Positions 21,431-29,530 of a stretch of 34,056 nt of DNA are shown one piece after another. The first letter of the stretch is position 1. Every line of letters starts with the position of its first letter. The position numbers and the translations under genes are program-made. Source of the stretch: an uncultured Bacteroidota bacterium (GTDB lineage Bacteria > Bacteroidota > Bacteroidia > Bacteroidales > UBA12077); contig CAJXLK010000041.1 in assembly GCA_913055635.1 (NCBI GenBank), positions 1 through 34,056 on the forward strand, in the 5' to 3' direction. Below the pieces are notes generated by a model. The model had not been told where the DNA came from. It was given only the letters and a program-made list of their open reading frames with translations, and ran no database searches.

Positions 21431-23479
21431 TTAATGCTTTTTGTCCTTAATGCAACGCACAGAAAATTTCTGGGAAGTATAGCTGGCATCCCGGTAAAGT
21501 CCTGATCCCCGTGTGGTGATGGTCCGGTGCCAGGCTTTATCGCTGTTGGGTTTAGAGGCACTCCAGAAAGAAGTACTGATGCCCATATAGTAGCTATCGC
21601 CGGTCAGATCGATGCGGCCGGCAGGCAGGGCAGCAAAGCCGGTCACATCCAGATAGGCGCGATTGCGGTTTTGGCGCCTGGATGAATCATTCCAATAGTT
21701 GAGGTTTTTCAGTCGATTGCCAGCTACCATTTCCCCGCCCAGGTATTCGGAAAGTTTACGCCACTCCTTTTCCGAGGGTAAATGCCAACCATCGGGGCAA
21801 ATCCCCTGAACGGTAGAATTCTTCCGATTGGCCGGGCGGCTGTATTGGGTTGCTTCACCCCAGGTATAGAGGCCACCCAGGGAGTTGCAATTTTCTTGTG
21901 AATTGTTGTAGCAGGACTTTTCGATGATCCGGTCATCTTCCGGAATTTCGTCGGGGGGAACCTGCTGGCCTATATTCATGTTTTCAGCCATCCAGGTTTG
22001 TTCACCAATGGTGATCACCTGATAACGCTGGGTATCGCGGGGGTCTTTCATGATACGGTAAACAAAAATATTGTTTTCCCGGGTCCGGCATCCGTTTTTA
22101 TCTTTGACCGTCACCGAATAGACCCCGTTGCGGACACCTGCCAGGTTCCTGGTGGTGTCTCGGGTGGACCACTGATAGGAATAAGGTGGAATACCGCCTT
22201 TCACATCCAGTTGAATCTTTCCGGTGGCCGTATCACCCTGGATGTTTTCAACCGATGCATTGACTTTCAAAGGATAGGGTTGTAAAACGCTGACGCTGTC
22301 GATGACCTGATAGCCCCAGCTGTCCTCGACTGAAACATAATACCGGCCGGAAGGCAGGTTGTTCAGTTCCCGGCCGGATTGATTATTAGACCACCGGATG
22401 GTATATGGGGGTTTGCCGCCATGAATATCCATTCTGACCGAACCGTTTTTCTCGCCGTAACATTTGACGTGTTCGCGGTCAAAGCTCAACTTAACCGGCT
22501 CTTTCACCACCAGGCGTTTGGTCACCGAACACGCCCCCCGGCTGCTGACTTTCACCGTATAATAACCCGGGGCTAATCCACTGAGGCTGTTGCTTTCTTC
22601 GCCGGTTGACCATTGATAGCTGTAAGGAGGCCTTCCGCCGCTGGTTCGCAGCTGTATGCTGCCATCTTCTGCACCCACCCTGGAAACATTCCGGATCTGA
22701 GGATTGATCTCCAGAGGATCGGGCTGGGTAATGGTCACCTGCTTAATGGCAGTATATCCTTTGTTGTCGGTGACATATACTTTATAATCGCCGGCCTTCA
22801 AATTATCCAAATCCTGGGTCTTCTTGCCGTTCGACCATTCATAGGAATAAGGCGGATGGCCACCCTGAACAGATATATCAACGGCACCATCTTTCATCCC
22901 ATGGCAACTTACATCGCGCTTCTCTACCTGGATCAACAACGAATTGACATTCTTCATGAACCGGGGCAATTCAATGACCCCGCCATTGGTCAGGTAAACC
23001 TTGTTGTCCTTTACGCTCAGGGCTTTAATGCCTACCCTGGCAGTATCCATGAAAGGATCAGAAAGCTCCTGCACCCCCCCGCTGAAAATACGAGGCGTTA
23101 TCATCAACAATTCACTGGTATGTTGAAAAGTATAACCTGTATTCAACAAATCTTCAATCGTGGCCCGGATAAAATAACTCTGATTCACATTCCAGGTCAC
23201 ATTTGAGAAGTCCTGTTCACTAAAGCCTTGCCCCAATCTAAGACGAACCAGCCCGTTTTCACTGGTGGTGGCAAACTGGGTTTCCCGATAAACAACCCTT
23301 CCTTCAGGCCCACCTGCTAAAAGCTCCAATTCAATATCCACTTCTTCCTGCTTAACCAAGTCTCCCCCGGCATTCCTAACCGAAAACTGATAGACCAGGG
23401 GGCGGGTCTGGGCCGATAGTTCATGAAAAGGAAAAATAAACAGCATCACAAGTATATAAAGTGAAAAGGTATGCCTCAT
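21431..23479 (-). CDS. Surface protein with SprB repeats and a FISUMP C-terminal domain
   Basis: 682 residues. A signal peptide (about 1-23, ending LSAQ) is followed by a domain of about 160 residues common in Bacteroidota secreted proteins. Then come four SprB-type repeats (about 185-480), each with GGxPPYSYxWSxGxxxxxLxxLxxGxYxVxVxD spacing. The C-terminal domain of about 200 residues is of the fibrobacter succinogenes major paralogous type (IGEQTWMAENMNIG, CPDGWHLPSEKEWRKL, SVRCIKD). Both domain families occur on exported, surface or adhesion proteins. It starts 28 bases after the ECF sigma factor stop, so the two are very likely co-transcribed. No type IX sorting domain is seen at the C-terminus. 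Confidence 0.88.
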   Translation of the reverse strand: MRHTFSLYILVMLFIFPFHELSAQTRPLVYQFSVRNAGGDLVKQEEVDIELELLAGGPEGRVVYRETQFATTSENGLVRLRLGQGFSEQDFSNVTWNVNQSYFIRATIEDLLNTGYTFQHTSELLMITPRIFSGGVQELSDPFMDTARVGIKALSVKDNKVYLTNGGVIELPRFMKNVNSLLIQVEKRDVSCHGMKDGAVDISVQGGHPPYSYEWSNGKKTQDLDNLKAGDYKVYVTDNKGYTAIKQVTITQPDPLEINPQIRNVSRVGAEDGSIQLRTSGGRPPYSYQWSTGEESNSLSGLAPGYYTVKVSSRGACSVTKRLVVKEPVKLSFDREHVKCYGEKNGSVRMDIHGGKPPYTIRWSNNQSGRELNNLPSGRYYVSVEDSWGYQVIDSVSVLQPYPLKVNASVENIQGDTATGKIQLDVKGGIPPYSYQWSTRDTTRNLAGVRNGVYSVTVKDKNGCRTRENNIFVYRIMKDPRDTQRYQVITIGEQTWMAENMNIGQQVPPDEIPEDDRIIEKSCYNNSQENCNSLGGLYTWGEATQYSRPANRKNSTVQGICPDGWHLPSEKEWRKLSEYLGGEMVAGNRLKNLNYWNDSSRRQNRNRAYLDVTGFAALPAGRIDLTGDSYYMGISTSFWSASKPNSDKAWHRTITTRGSGLYRDASYTSQKFSVRCIKDKKH

Positions 23480-23507
23480 GTCGTCTTATTTAGCCAATTT
23501 TACGCAT

Positions 23508-24089
23508 TTAAAAATCCTCGAAGACGGTTTTTTTCATTTGCCGCAGTGTTTGAATAGCCCGATATATAAGCTTACGGGCCGACTGATAATTAACCCCCAT
23601 CACGTCGGTGATTTCCTGGTAGGATAAATTCTTATAAAACTTCAAATAAATGGCTTCCCGTTCCCTCGAGGTCAGTTTGTCGAGCATGGCATTGATTTTA
23701 CGGGTATAGTCGTCTTTGCTCTCTTCAGAAATCCAGTTGGATTCAGCAGAAGGTTCAATCTCAAAAGTTTCCCCTTCATATTGATCCTCCAGATAATTGA
23801 ACCCTTTTTTCTTTTTGAGTTTATCAAAGACGCGTCTGCGGAAGGAGGCCAAAAGATAGGACCTGATGTTATCGGTGGGGCCCAGATTGGATAATCGGGA
23901 TATCAGGTCGAAAAACAATTCCTGGATGGTATCCTTAATAAAGGCCGGATCATTGTGGATGCGAATGCCATAATCGTAAAGGGGATTATAGTTATCATAA
24001 TAGATGCGGGATAAGGCTTCCTTATCGCCTGTTTTAAATTTCTCCCACAGGAAATAATCAAAATTTTTTGATCGTTCGCTTTCGCTCAT
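23508..24089 (-). CDS. ECF-type RNA polymerase sigma factor
   Basis: 193 residues. Region 2 lies at about 30-100 (DTIQELFFDLISRL, then NIRSYLLASFRRRVFDKLKKKK). Region 4 lies at about 130-185 (LTSREREAIYLKFYKNLSYQEITDVMGVNYQSARKLIYRAIQ, read in two parts), a clear helix-turn-helix. In Bacteroidota such factors usually pair with an adjacent FecR-type anti-sigma gene; here the next gene is a SprB/FISUMP protein instead. The only FecR-type genes in view are at 29531 and 33876, on the far side of the curli export genes. That makes it the likely partner of one of them, by inference. No TAnnTTTG box was seen upstream, so it may be autoregulated. Confidence 0.92.
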   Translation of the reverse strand: MSESERSKNFDYFLWEKFKTGDKEALSRIYYDNYNPLYDYGIRIHNDPAFIKDTIQELFFDLISRLSNLGPTDNIRSYLLASFRRRVFDKLKKKKGFNYLEDQYEGETFEIEPSAESNWISEESKDDYTRKINAMLDKLTSREREAIYLKFYKNLSYQEITDVMGVNYQSARKLIYRAIQTLRQMKKTVFEDF

Positions 24090-24420
24090 ACCAATAATCC
24101 TTCTTTAAGGATGCAATGAGAATTTGTGCAAATTAACCAATCCGTATCCGTCTTCAAAGTTGATTTATTGAACGCCCCGATCTTTTAAATAAGCGCAAAT
24201 CCTGCTGTTTATCAACAACATGCAACGCCACATCTCTTTAGGCCGGGGGATTATACCATTTATTATCAATGAGCCACCTTTCATTTGGCTGCCGGCAGAA
24301 CCTGATGAATCATGCTTGCCTGCAGCCGTATACTGGATCCATCCAATATTTGTGTTATTGTTGCATTCCGCGCCCCTCTCTATGGTGAAGGGGTATTCAG
24401 ATGCAGCTTTTCAGCAGCGA
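24090..24420. other. 331-base gap between csgG and the sigma factor gene
   Basis: No gene, housekeeping promoter box or clear terminator was recognised on either strand. A weak AGCCA/TGGCT hairpin (24272-24290) is present. The region presumably holds the sigma factor promoter for minus-strand transcription. Confidence 0.4.
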
Positions 24421-25818
24421 TCAGAAGTAGAATGATATGCCCAGGTCACCCTGCCAGTAGAAATCATTAAAACTGCCATGGACTACCTCATCCACCTGGT
24501 CGCTGTAGAAATAGTTGTATTTCACCGAGGCGCCAACACCGATACGCCGTTTGGGGCCCATAAAGTATTCCACACCCGCGCCAACAGCCGAATGGTAAAA
24601 CAATTGACTGAAGTCAATGGGAACCACCCGCTCATAGGGTATGCCCGTTTCGGAATAAGTTCCGAATTCGGCCGAGAGGTATGGAGTATAGACTTTTTTG
24701 GGGGTGAAATCATACCGCATGCCCGCGTTCACATGGGTAAAAGCCTTGTTGTAATGGGGTTTGGCAGTCAGATAAGTTTTGCCAAACCGCAGAAAAGGCA
24801 TCCATTTTTCATTCAGGCGATAACCCACACTGGCGTTTAACTGGGGTCTTTTCATCGAGGAAGAATAGTCGCCTGAATACTGGGATACCCCGCCATCGAC
24901 CCTGACAGAAAAGTTATAGGGGCGTGATTTATGCTGAATGCCGAACATATCGGTTTTGGATCGCTGATCCTTATCTTTCAGATAGGTCTGAATAACCTGG
25001 GAATTGATCTCCTCGGGATTTTGGAGTTTCCAGAGGTCTTCAAAGACCCCTTCTATGATGAGGCTTTCCAGGGCCTTTTCAATGGCTGAGCGCACAGCAA
25101 GCTGGGTGGGCTCATTAAAGGTTACCCCGGTTTCCGCCTCCAGGAGCCGTTTGAATTTGACATAACGGAACACCCCGGCGTCAATCTTTTGGGACAACAC
25201 CGTTTTGGTGGCATTGACCGATTTAAGGATTTTCCCGTTTTTAGTGGAAACGGCCCGCAGGTAAACACTCACCCGGTCCTGCCGGTATTGCCCGGAAGCT
25301 CCGGCTCCAAAATAACGCAAACCGGCACCACCGGTCTTTACATTATGGTCATAGGAGATGATACCCCCTTCCAGGATCACCCCGGCAAACATCAGGGGCG
25401 GCAAACCCGATTTCGAAGAGTTGCCCCCATTATAATGGGCCCGGGAGGAGCGTATGATTTTCCGCTCATTCAACAAATTGCCCAATCCCCCACGCTCAAT
25501 GGGAATAAACCACCCACTTTGATCCATGGCCTGGATCAGAATGGATGTAGCCCCCTGGGTGACAGCGGTCGACCAGGAGCCACCGCCCGAAGAGCTCATC
25601 TTATATTGGCCGGTCTTGTCGCGGAAATCATAAACCGCGGCAACCACCTTGCTCTTGGGCTTGGGCAGTTTCTTGAGCCGCTGGACCGTCTCAGTCTTAG
25701 CACCTAGCTTGGGATCACTCGTTTGCATGGGATGGTTGATCATATAACTGCATCCCGAAAGCATCAATAAAGATAAGGAGATAAGAATCAGAGGTAATCT
25801 CGTGTCAAGTTGTTTCAT
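24421..25818 (-). CDS. csgG: Curli secretion channel CsgG with an added C-terminal beta-barrel domain
   Basis: 465 residues, against about 277 in E. coli. The lipobox LSGC places the acylated Cys at residue 23. The CsgG core (about 45-290) has VAAVYDFRDKTGQYK, GATSILIQAMDQSGWFIPIERGGL split over two motifs, LLNERKIIRSSR, and AGVILEGGIISYDHNVKTGG, all matching CsgG. Residues about 298-465 add alternating beta-strands rich in aromatic residues (GVSQYSGDY, LNASVGYRL, HVNAGMRYDF, AVGAGVEYF) and end in GISFYF, with the terminal Phe typical of outer membrane barrels. The core forms a nonameric pore exporting curlin; the role of the extra domain is unknown. It is the third gene of csgEFG, 15 bases after csgF. 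Confidence 0.93.
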   Translation of the reverse strand: MKQLDTRLPLILISLSLLMLSGCSYMINHPMQTSDPKLGAKTETVQRLKKLPKPKSKVVAAVYDFRDKTGQYKMSSSGGGSWSTAVTQGATSILIQAMDQSGWFIPIERGGLGNLLNERKIIRSSRAHYNGGNSSKSGLPPLMFAGVILEGGIISYDHNVKTGGAGLRYFGAGASGQYRQDRVSVYLRAVSTKNGKILKSVNATKTVLSQKIDAGVFRYVKFKRLLEAETGVTFNEPTQLAVRSAIEKALESLIIEGVFEDLWKLQNPEEINSQVIQTYLKDKDQRSKTDMFGIQHKSRPYNFSVRVDGGVSQYSGDYSSSMKRPQLNASVGYRLNEKWMPFLRFGKTYLTAKPHYNKAFTHVNAGMRYDFTPKKVYTPYLSAEFGTYSETGIPYERVVPIDFSQLFYHSAVGAGVEYFMGPKRRIGVGASVKYNYFYSDQVDEVVHGSFNDFYWQGDLGISFYF

Positions 25819-25833
25819 AATGCTGTTTGATGG

Positions 25834-26280
25834 TTAATAATACGGCAGGGTGATCGTGGTTTCACTTCCCTTCTGAAAATCCTGGATCCGGATGTTGACC
25901 CCCTGCTGGCCTTCAAAAACATCCACCTTGTAGTTGCCGAATTCATAACTGCCTTCTTCCAGACCCCCCTGGCCCATATCGTCTCCAAAATAGGAGTTGA
26001 CCACCTGACTGGAGAGTTCACTGAAAAAACGCCGCTGCAAATCCTGCTCAAAATTGGCCGCAGGATCATAACTGTAATCGCGTCCATAACTGGCTTGCGA
26101 TTCATCTTTCAACGTATTCTGGGCATTGGCAGAACTCAGCATCCATTGATAATTGACATAACTGCCACCAAAGGCCGGATTTTTAGGAGTGTATACAAAA
26201 TCCTGTCCCTGGCTTTGGTGTATCGAGAAAACGGTGGCGATGAACAAACCCACCAATAACTTTAAATGTCTCATAAGCAT
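25834..26280 (-). CDS. csgF: Curli assembly factor CsgF
   Basis: 148 residues (146 if the second ATG at 26274 is used). There is a signal peptide ending SQGQ, then the CsgF signature DFVYTPKNPAFGGSYVNYQW and LSSANAQNT, by which CsgF inserts into the CsgG pore. The mature N-terminus plugs the channel exit and links it to the surface nucleator. The C-terminal part is poorly conserved but ends YKVDVFEGQQGVNIRIQDF with a hydrophobic strand, as is usual. It lies 9 bases after csgE and 15 bases before csgG, so the three are one transcript. Confidence 0.93.
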   Translation of the reverse strand: MLMRHLKLLVGLFIATVFSIHQSQGQDFVYTPKNPAFGGSYVNYQWMLSSANAQNTLKDESQASYGRDYSYDPAANFEQDLQRRFFSELSSQVVNSYFGDDMGQGGLEEGSYEFGNYKVDVFEGQQGVNIRIQDFQKGSETTITLPYY

Positions 26281-26289
26281 AGTTTTAGA

Positions 26290-26829
26290 TTAATAAATGC
26301 CGGTGCCCTTCATGTCCTCCCCTTCCAATTGCTGTTTTATTTTTTGGTAATGAACGATATAATTCTCCGATTGTTTAACGGCCATTTGGGCAACCTGCCT
26401 GATGTACTCCGGTTTGGGACTTATACGCCGCTTAAAAATTTCTTCGTAATTGATCTTAACCTGTATAATATTGCCCATTCCCGGGGAAGGCCTTTCATTG
26501 ATATAAATGGTAAAATTCCGGTCAGTTTTGGGGGGATCCCAATTGTCATAAAATACGCGGTAAAAATCATGGCCCATCTTGGAGAGGGTCTCATCCATGA
26601 CCAGGTTGTTGAGCACAAAATCATCATCTTTAGGGTCTTTACCCTGATCGATGAGGGTATCGGATTGGACTTTCTGCTCGTATTGCTCGACAATCTTACG
26701 CAATGCCGGCGGTACTTTATCGGGCTGCCCGCCAGTGGAGGCAACGGTGGTGTCCTGCTGAGCCCAGGCACCCGACATCGCAATCATAATGCATACCGGC
26801 ACAAGTGGTAAGGCAATTCGTCTTTTCAT
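26290..26829 (-). CDS. csgE: Curli secretion specificity factor CsgE
   Basis: 179 residues from the ATG at 26829 (MKRRIALPL...), which gives a clean signal peptide; an upstream in-frame start at 26850 would add seven residues. The CsgE signature is MDETLSKMGHDFYRVFYDNWDPP followed in register by ITVYINERPSP-like residues (here FTIYINERPSPGMGNIIQV) and the RR-containing loop IFKRRISPK. CsgE caps the periplasmic side of CsgG and selects curlin substrates. An Asp/Gln-rich extension of about 50 residues precedes the core. It is the first gene of csgEFG. No TAnnTTTG promoter was found upstream, consistent with an alternative sigma factor. Confidence 0.93.
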   Translation of the reverse strand: MKRRIALPLVPVCIMIAMSGAWAQQDTTVASTGGQPDKVPPALRKIVEQYEQKVQSDTLIDQGKDPKDDDFVLNNLVMDETLSKMGHDFYRVFYDNWDPPKTDRNFTIYINERPSPGMGNIIQVKINYEEIFKRRISPKPEYIRQVAQMAVKQSENYIVHYQKIKQQLEGEDMKGTGIY

Positions 26830-27421
26830 AGCTACTTCAATTGGGTACATTGTTTACAACGTGTTACAATCTTGCGCATTGTTTCGTTCAGGCAAAAGCT
26901 GGGGACTGGTTAAAAAATTTTTATATTTGTTTTGCGCTCAATTTTTTACCATTGCCCGGTTTTTTTAGCTTGCCTGCTTTGCAGGCTTTAAAACCTTTAA
27001 CCCGCATAAATTCCGGGTTAAAAAGCACCCTTTTTAAAGGCTATATAAAGGTATAACAACTTAAAACCACATACAACCAATTCGTCAAAACAGAGCTCCA
27101 TTCATCAAAATAAAAAAAAGGGGGCACAACAATAATCGTTTGATTATCATTAAATTAATTGCAAATGCCAGGTCAAATATTTTTACCGATCCCCATCGGG
27201 GAAGCCGGCCCGCTGATCAGGGCAGGAACATACTTAGCCCCCGGCTGAGCTTTTCTCTTGTTTTTTTAAATGATTCTGCAGAGAAACTGAACATTCAGCA
27301 AGGGTTTTGTGTTTCGGGATTTGTAAAGAAAAAAAGAAAACATATGTTGCGTCTCTATGGATTTTATTAATTTGGCCCTTCAGTAAAAAAATAATGCATA
27401 AAGAACATTAAAAAGGAATAT
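26830..27421. other. 592-base divergent intergenic region
   Basis: No gene is supported; a 76-residue plus-strand frame at 27140 looks spurious. Contents: a TATATTTG octamer on the plus strand (26932-26939) without a good -33 box; hairpins GCCTGC-TTT-GCAGGC (26972-26986), TAACCCG/CGGGTTA (26998-27020) and CCCC-ATC-GGGG (about 27191-27201); and a one-mismatch FNR-type box TTGAT-TATC-ATTAA (27140-27153). It presumably holds promoters for csgEFG and for the lipoprotein gene. Confidence 0.5.
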
Positions 27422-28939
27422 ATGATACAAACACGCACATTCAAATATTTACGGCCGGCATCGTGGATGCTTATGCTCATTTTTGTTTTTGTATCCTTTC
27501 AGTGTACGGAAGAGCCCTATGAACCTGATGTAAACGGAGCCATCAAGGGGCAGGTTCGTGATGCCGAATCGGGCGTTCCCCTGGGCAATGTAACCATTAC
27601 CACCCAACCTGCCACAAGTGTAGCTGTTACCGGAGCTGACGGGAATTACATAATCTCTAAGGTGGATACGGGCGAGTACAGCATAGTAGCGGAAAAAACC
27701 GATTACAACAGCAAGATCCTCAGTGTACGGGTCAATGAAAAAGACACTTCCCGGGTGGTCATCCTGCTGTCGGCTTCCGACAATTCAGGGACCAGCGACA
27801 TCAGCTTTAAGGACAATTTTATGCCCGGCCAGGGCGCCGAAGGGCAGGCCATCAGTCCGACCCTTTCATGGAAAGCCGAAGGCGATCAGGATGTCGATTC
27901 TATTAAATATGACGTTTGGCTTTATCCCTCCGATGCCCCGACCAAAAGAAAAGTCGCAGAAAACATCACCGATACCTCCCTTACGGTTGAACCTCTGACT
28001 TACAACAGCGTTTATTACTGGCAGGTCAGTGCCTCGAGCAATGATGGAAAGGAGATATACAGTAAGACCATGAGCTTTAAGACCAAAGCCATATCCGAGA
28101 ATGCCTTTTTTTTCGTAAAAAAAACCGGCGGCGATTATGAAATCATGGCCTATGACATGGACCGCGATGAGGTTAACCCGCTTACTTTCAATAGCTTCAG
28201 GGACTGGGCCCCCAAATTCAACCCCAAGAACGGGCGCATTGCCTATGTAAGCGATTCGCGGGTGAAGCCTTATATATATACCATGGACAAGAATTCAGGC
28301 GACATCCGCCAGGTGAGCGAAATCCCCGTTGCCGGATACCACAATTACGGCAATGCATTTGACTGGGATGAGGACCGCGGGAAGATCCTTTTTAGCCATA
28401 ATCAGAGCCTTTACCAGATCAACAGCGAAGGGACCAATCGGACCCTGATCACCAAGGCCCCTGACGGGAGACATTTCCGGGAAGTGGCGGTATCCCCCGA
28501 TGGCAGCCAGATCCTTGTTTTGACCATTGGCCAAAAGATCTACAACTCCGAGATACGGGTAATGGACCGCGACGGCAGCAATGAGCAGGTGCTGATCGAC
28601 TCCCTGGACGGGGTGGTTCAATCGCCTTCCTGGTCCATTGACGGAGAATCGATTTTGTTTACCCATGATGTCTCCGGCAATGAAACAGAGGAGGGCCGTA
28701 TGCTTAACAGCCACATCTTCAGCCTCGACCTGGCCACCAACGACACCACCGACCTATCCGGCAACAAACCCCAGGGCACCAACGACATGAACCCGCGTTA
28801 TTCCCCGACCGGGGCCCAAATTATTTTCTCCAATGCCCCCAACGATGATTCCCGGGCCCCCAACCTCTATATCATGGATCATAACGGAAACAACCGCGAA
28901 AAGATTGTTACCGGCGGAACCCTACCCAGCTGGGAATAA
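27422..28939 (+). CDS. Surface lipoprotein with carboxypeptidase-regulatory-like, Fn3-like and PD40 beta-propeller domains
   Basis: 505 residues. The lipobox is FVSFQC with Cys at about 28; the acidic stretch TEEPYEPD just after it is the kind of signal that sends Bacteroidota lipoproteins to the cell surface. Residues about 37-115 are a CarboxypepD_reg-like beta-sandwich (GAIKGQVRDAESGVPLGNVTI). Residues about 125-225 resemble a fibronectin type III domain (SPTLSWKAEG, YYWQVSASSNDGKEIYS). Residues about 235-505 carry TolB/PD40-type blades (WAPKFNPKNGRIAYVSD, REVAVSPDGSQILVL, SPSWSIDGESILFTHD, NPRYSPTGAQIIFSNA). It probably binds protein or carbohydrate at the surface. It lies between the csgEFG and curlin operons, so an accessory fibre-anchoring role is possible but unproven. 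A terminator follows at 29000. Confidence 0.82.
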   Translation: MIQTRTFKYLRPASWMLMLIFVFVSFQCTEEPYEPDVNGAIKGQVRDAESGVPLGNVTITTQPATSVAVTGADGNYIISKVDTGEYSIVAEKTDYNSKILSVRVNEKDTSRVVILLSASDNSGTSDISFKDNFMPGQGAEGQAISPTLSWKAEGDQDVDSIKYDVWLYPSDAPTKRKVAENITDTSLTVEPLTYNSVYYWQVSASSNDGKEIYSKTMSFKTKAISENAFFFVKKTGGDYEIMAYDMDRDEVNPLTFNSFRDWAPKFNPKNGRIAYVSDSRVKPYIYTMDKNSGDIRQVSEIPVAGYHNYGNAFDWDEDRGKILFSHNQSLYQINSEGTNRTLITKAPDGRHFREVAVSPDGSQILVLTIGQKIYNSEIRVMDRDGSNEQVLIDSLDGVVQSPSWSIDGESILFTHDVSGNETEEGRMLNSHIFSLDLATNDTTDLSGNKPQGTNDMNPRYSPTGAQIIFSNAPNDDSRAPNLYIMDHNGNNREKIVTGGTLPSWE

Positions 28940-28958
28940 CCCCGTGGGCTTATAACCT

Positions 28959-28999
28959 AAGGCGTATCCCCAACCCATTACCATCCCATATTCTTACAG
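28959..28999 (+). repeat. 41-base perfect direct repeat, copy 1
   Basis: This copy starts 20 bases after the lipoprotein stop and runs directly into the terminator stem. It is identical, base for base, to 29094-29134. It is not a palindrome and has no coding potential. It suggests a duplicated 3' segment. Confidence 0.9.
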
Positions 29000-29021
29000 G
29001 AGGCCGAAAAGGCCTCTTTTT
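29000..29021 (+). terminator. Rho-independent terminator after the lipoprotein gene
   Basis: Stem GAGGCC (29000-29005) pairs with GGCCTC (29011-29016) around a GAAAA loop, followed by five T. It separates the lipoprotein gene from the curlin operon. Confidence 0.85.
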
Positions 29022-29530
29022 AACTGTTATGCACCATTGCCTGGGGTATCAATGCCTTCCCTTTAACCGCCCTATGAACCCGTCTTAAAATCCAAGGCGT
29101 ATCCCCAACCCATTACCATCCCATATTCTTACAGTCCACTTCCTTAGCCAACGACCATAATCCAGAATATATGATATTTTTAGCGATTCATTATTCTTAA
29201 CTGTTCAGTATAGTTTAAATTTATGCATTTACACGATACTGTTTTGCGACTCAACCCGCAATCTTCTAAAGGACAGACCTATGATTGTTACCAGAAAAAA
29301 AAGACATAAATATTTCTTTATCAACACTTTAGCCAAAAGTTCATTTCCAAAGTCCACCTTCATCCCTTTGATTTATAGCAAATCGGTGCGGCTGACATCA
29401 TAAATATAAAAAGCTCTTTTACAGCACATTAAAAAATAACCTGTTTTTTTTGAAAAAAACTGGCGATAAAAGGGGCCATGAAGTCTTTATTATATCAGGG
29501 AAGGATATATTCATATATTTTCAAGATCTG
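29022..29530. other. Intergenic leader of the FecR-curlin gene
   Basis: An AT-rich region of about 500 bases holding the second 41-base repeat and no gene I can support. No TAnnTTTG box with correct spacing was found, so the curlin operon promoter may be recognised by another sigma factor. The frame of the next gene is open back to a TTG at 29450, but the homologous start is at 29531. Confidence 0.5.
29094..29134 (+). repeat. 41-base perfect direct repeat, copy 2
   Basis: Second copy, 135 bases after the first, without the terminator hairpin at its end. The bases just outside the repeats differ, so the unit boundary is sharp. Confidence 0.9.

Noticed and set aside
24220-24435. 71-codon plus-strand frame between csgG and the sigma gene
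   Set aside because: It overlaps the end of csgG antisense and shows no domain or signal; not supported.
29450-29530. Upstream TTG start for the FecR-curlin gene
   Set aside because: The paralogue at 33876 begins at the position equivalent to 29531, and the extra 27 residues look non-conserved.
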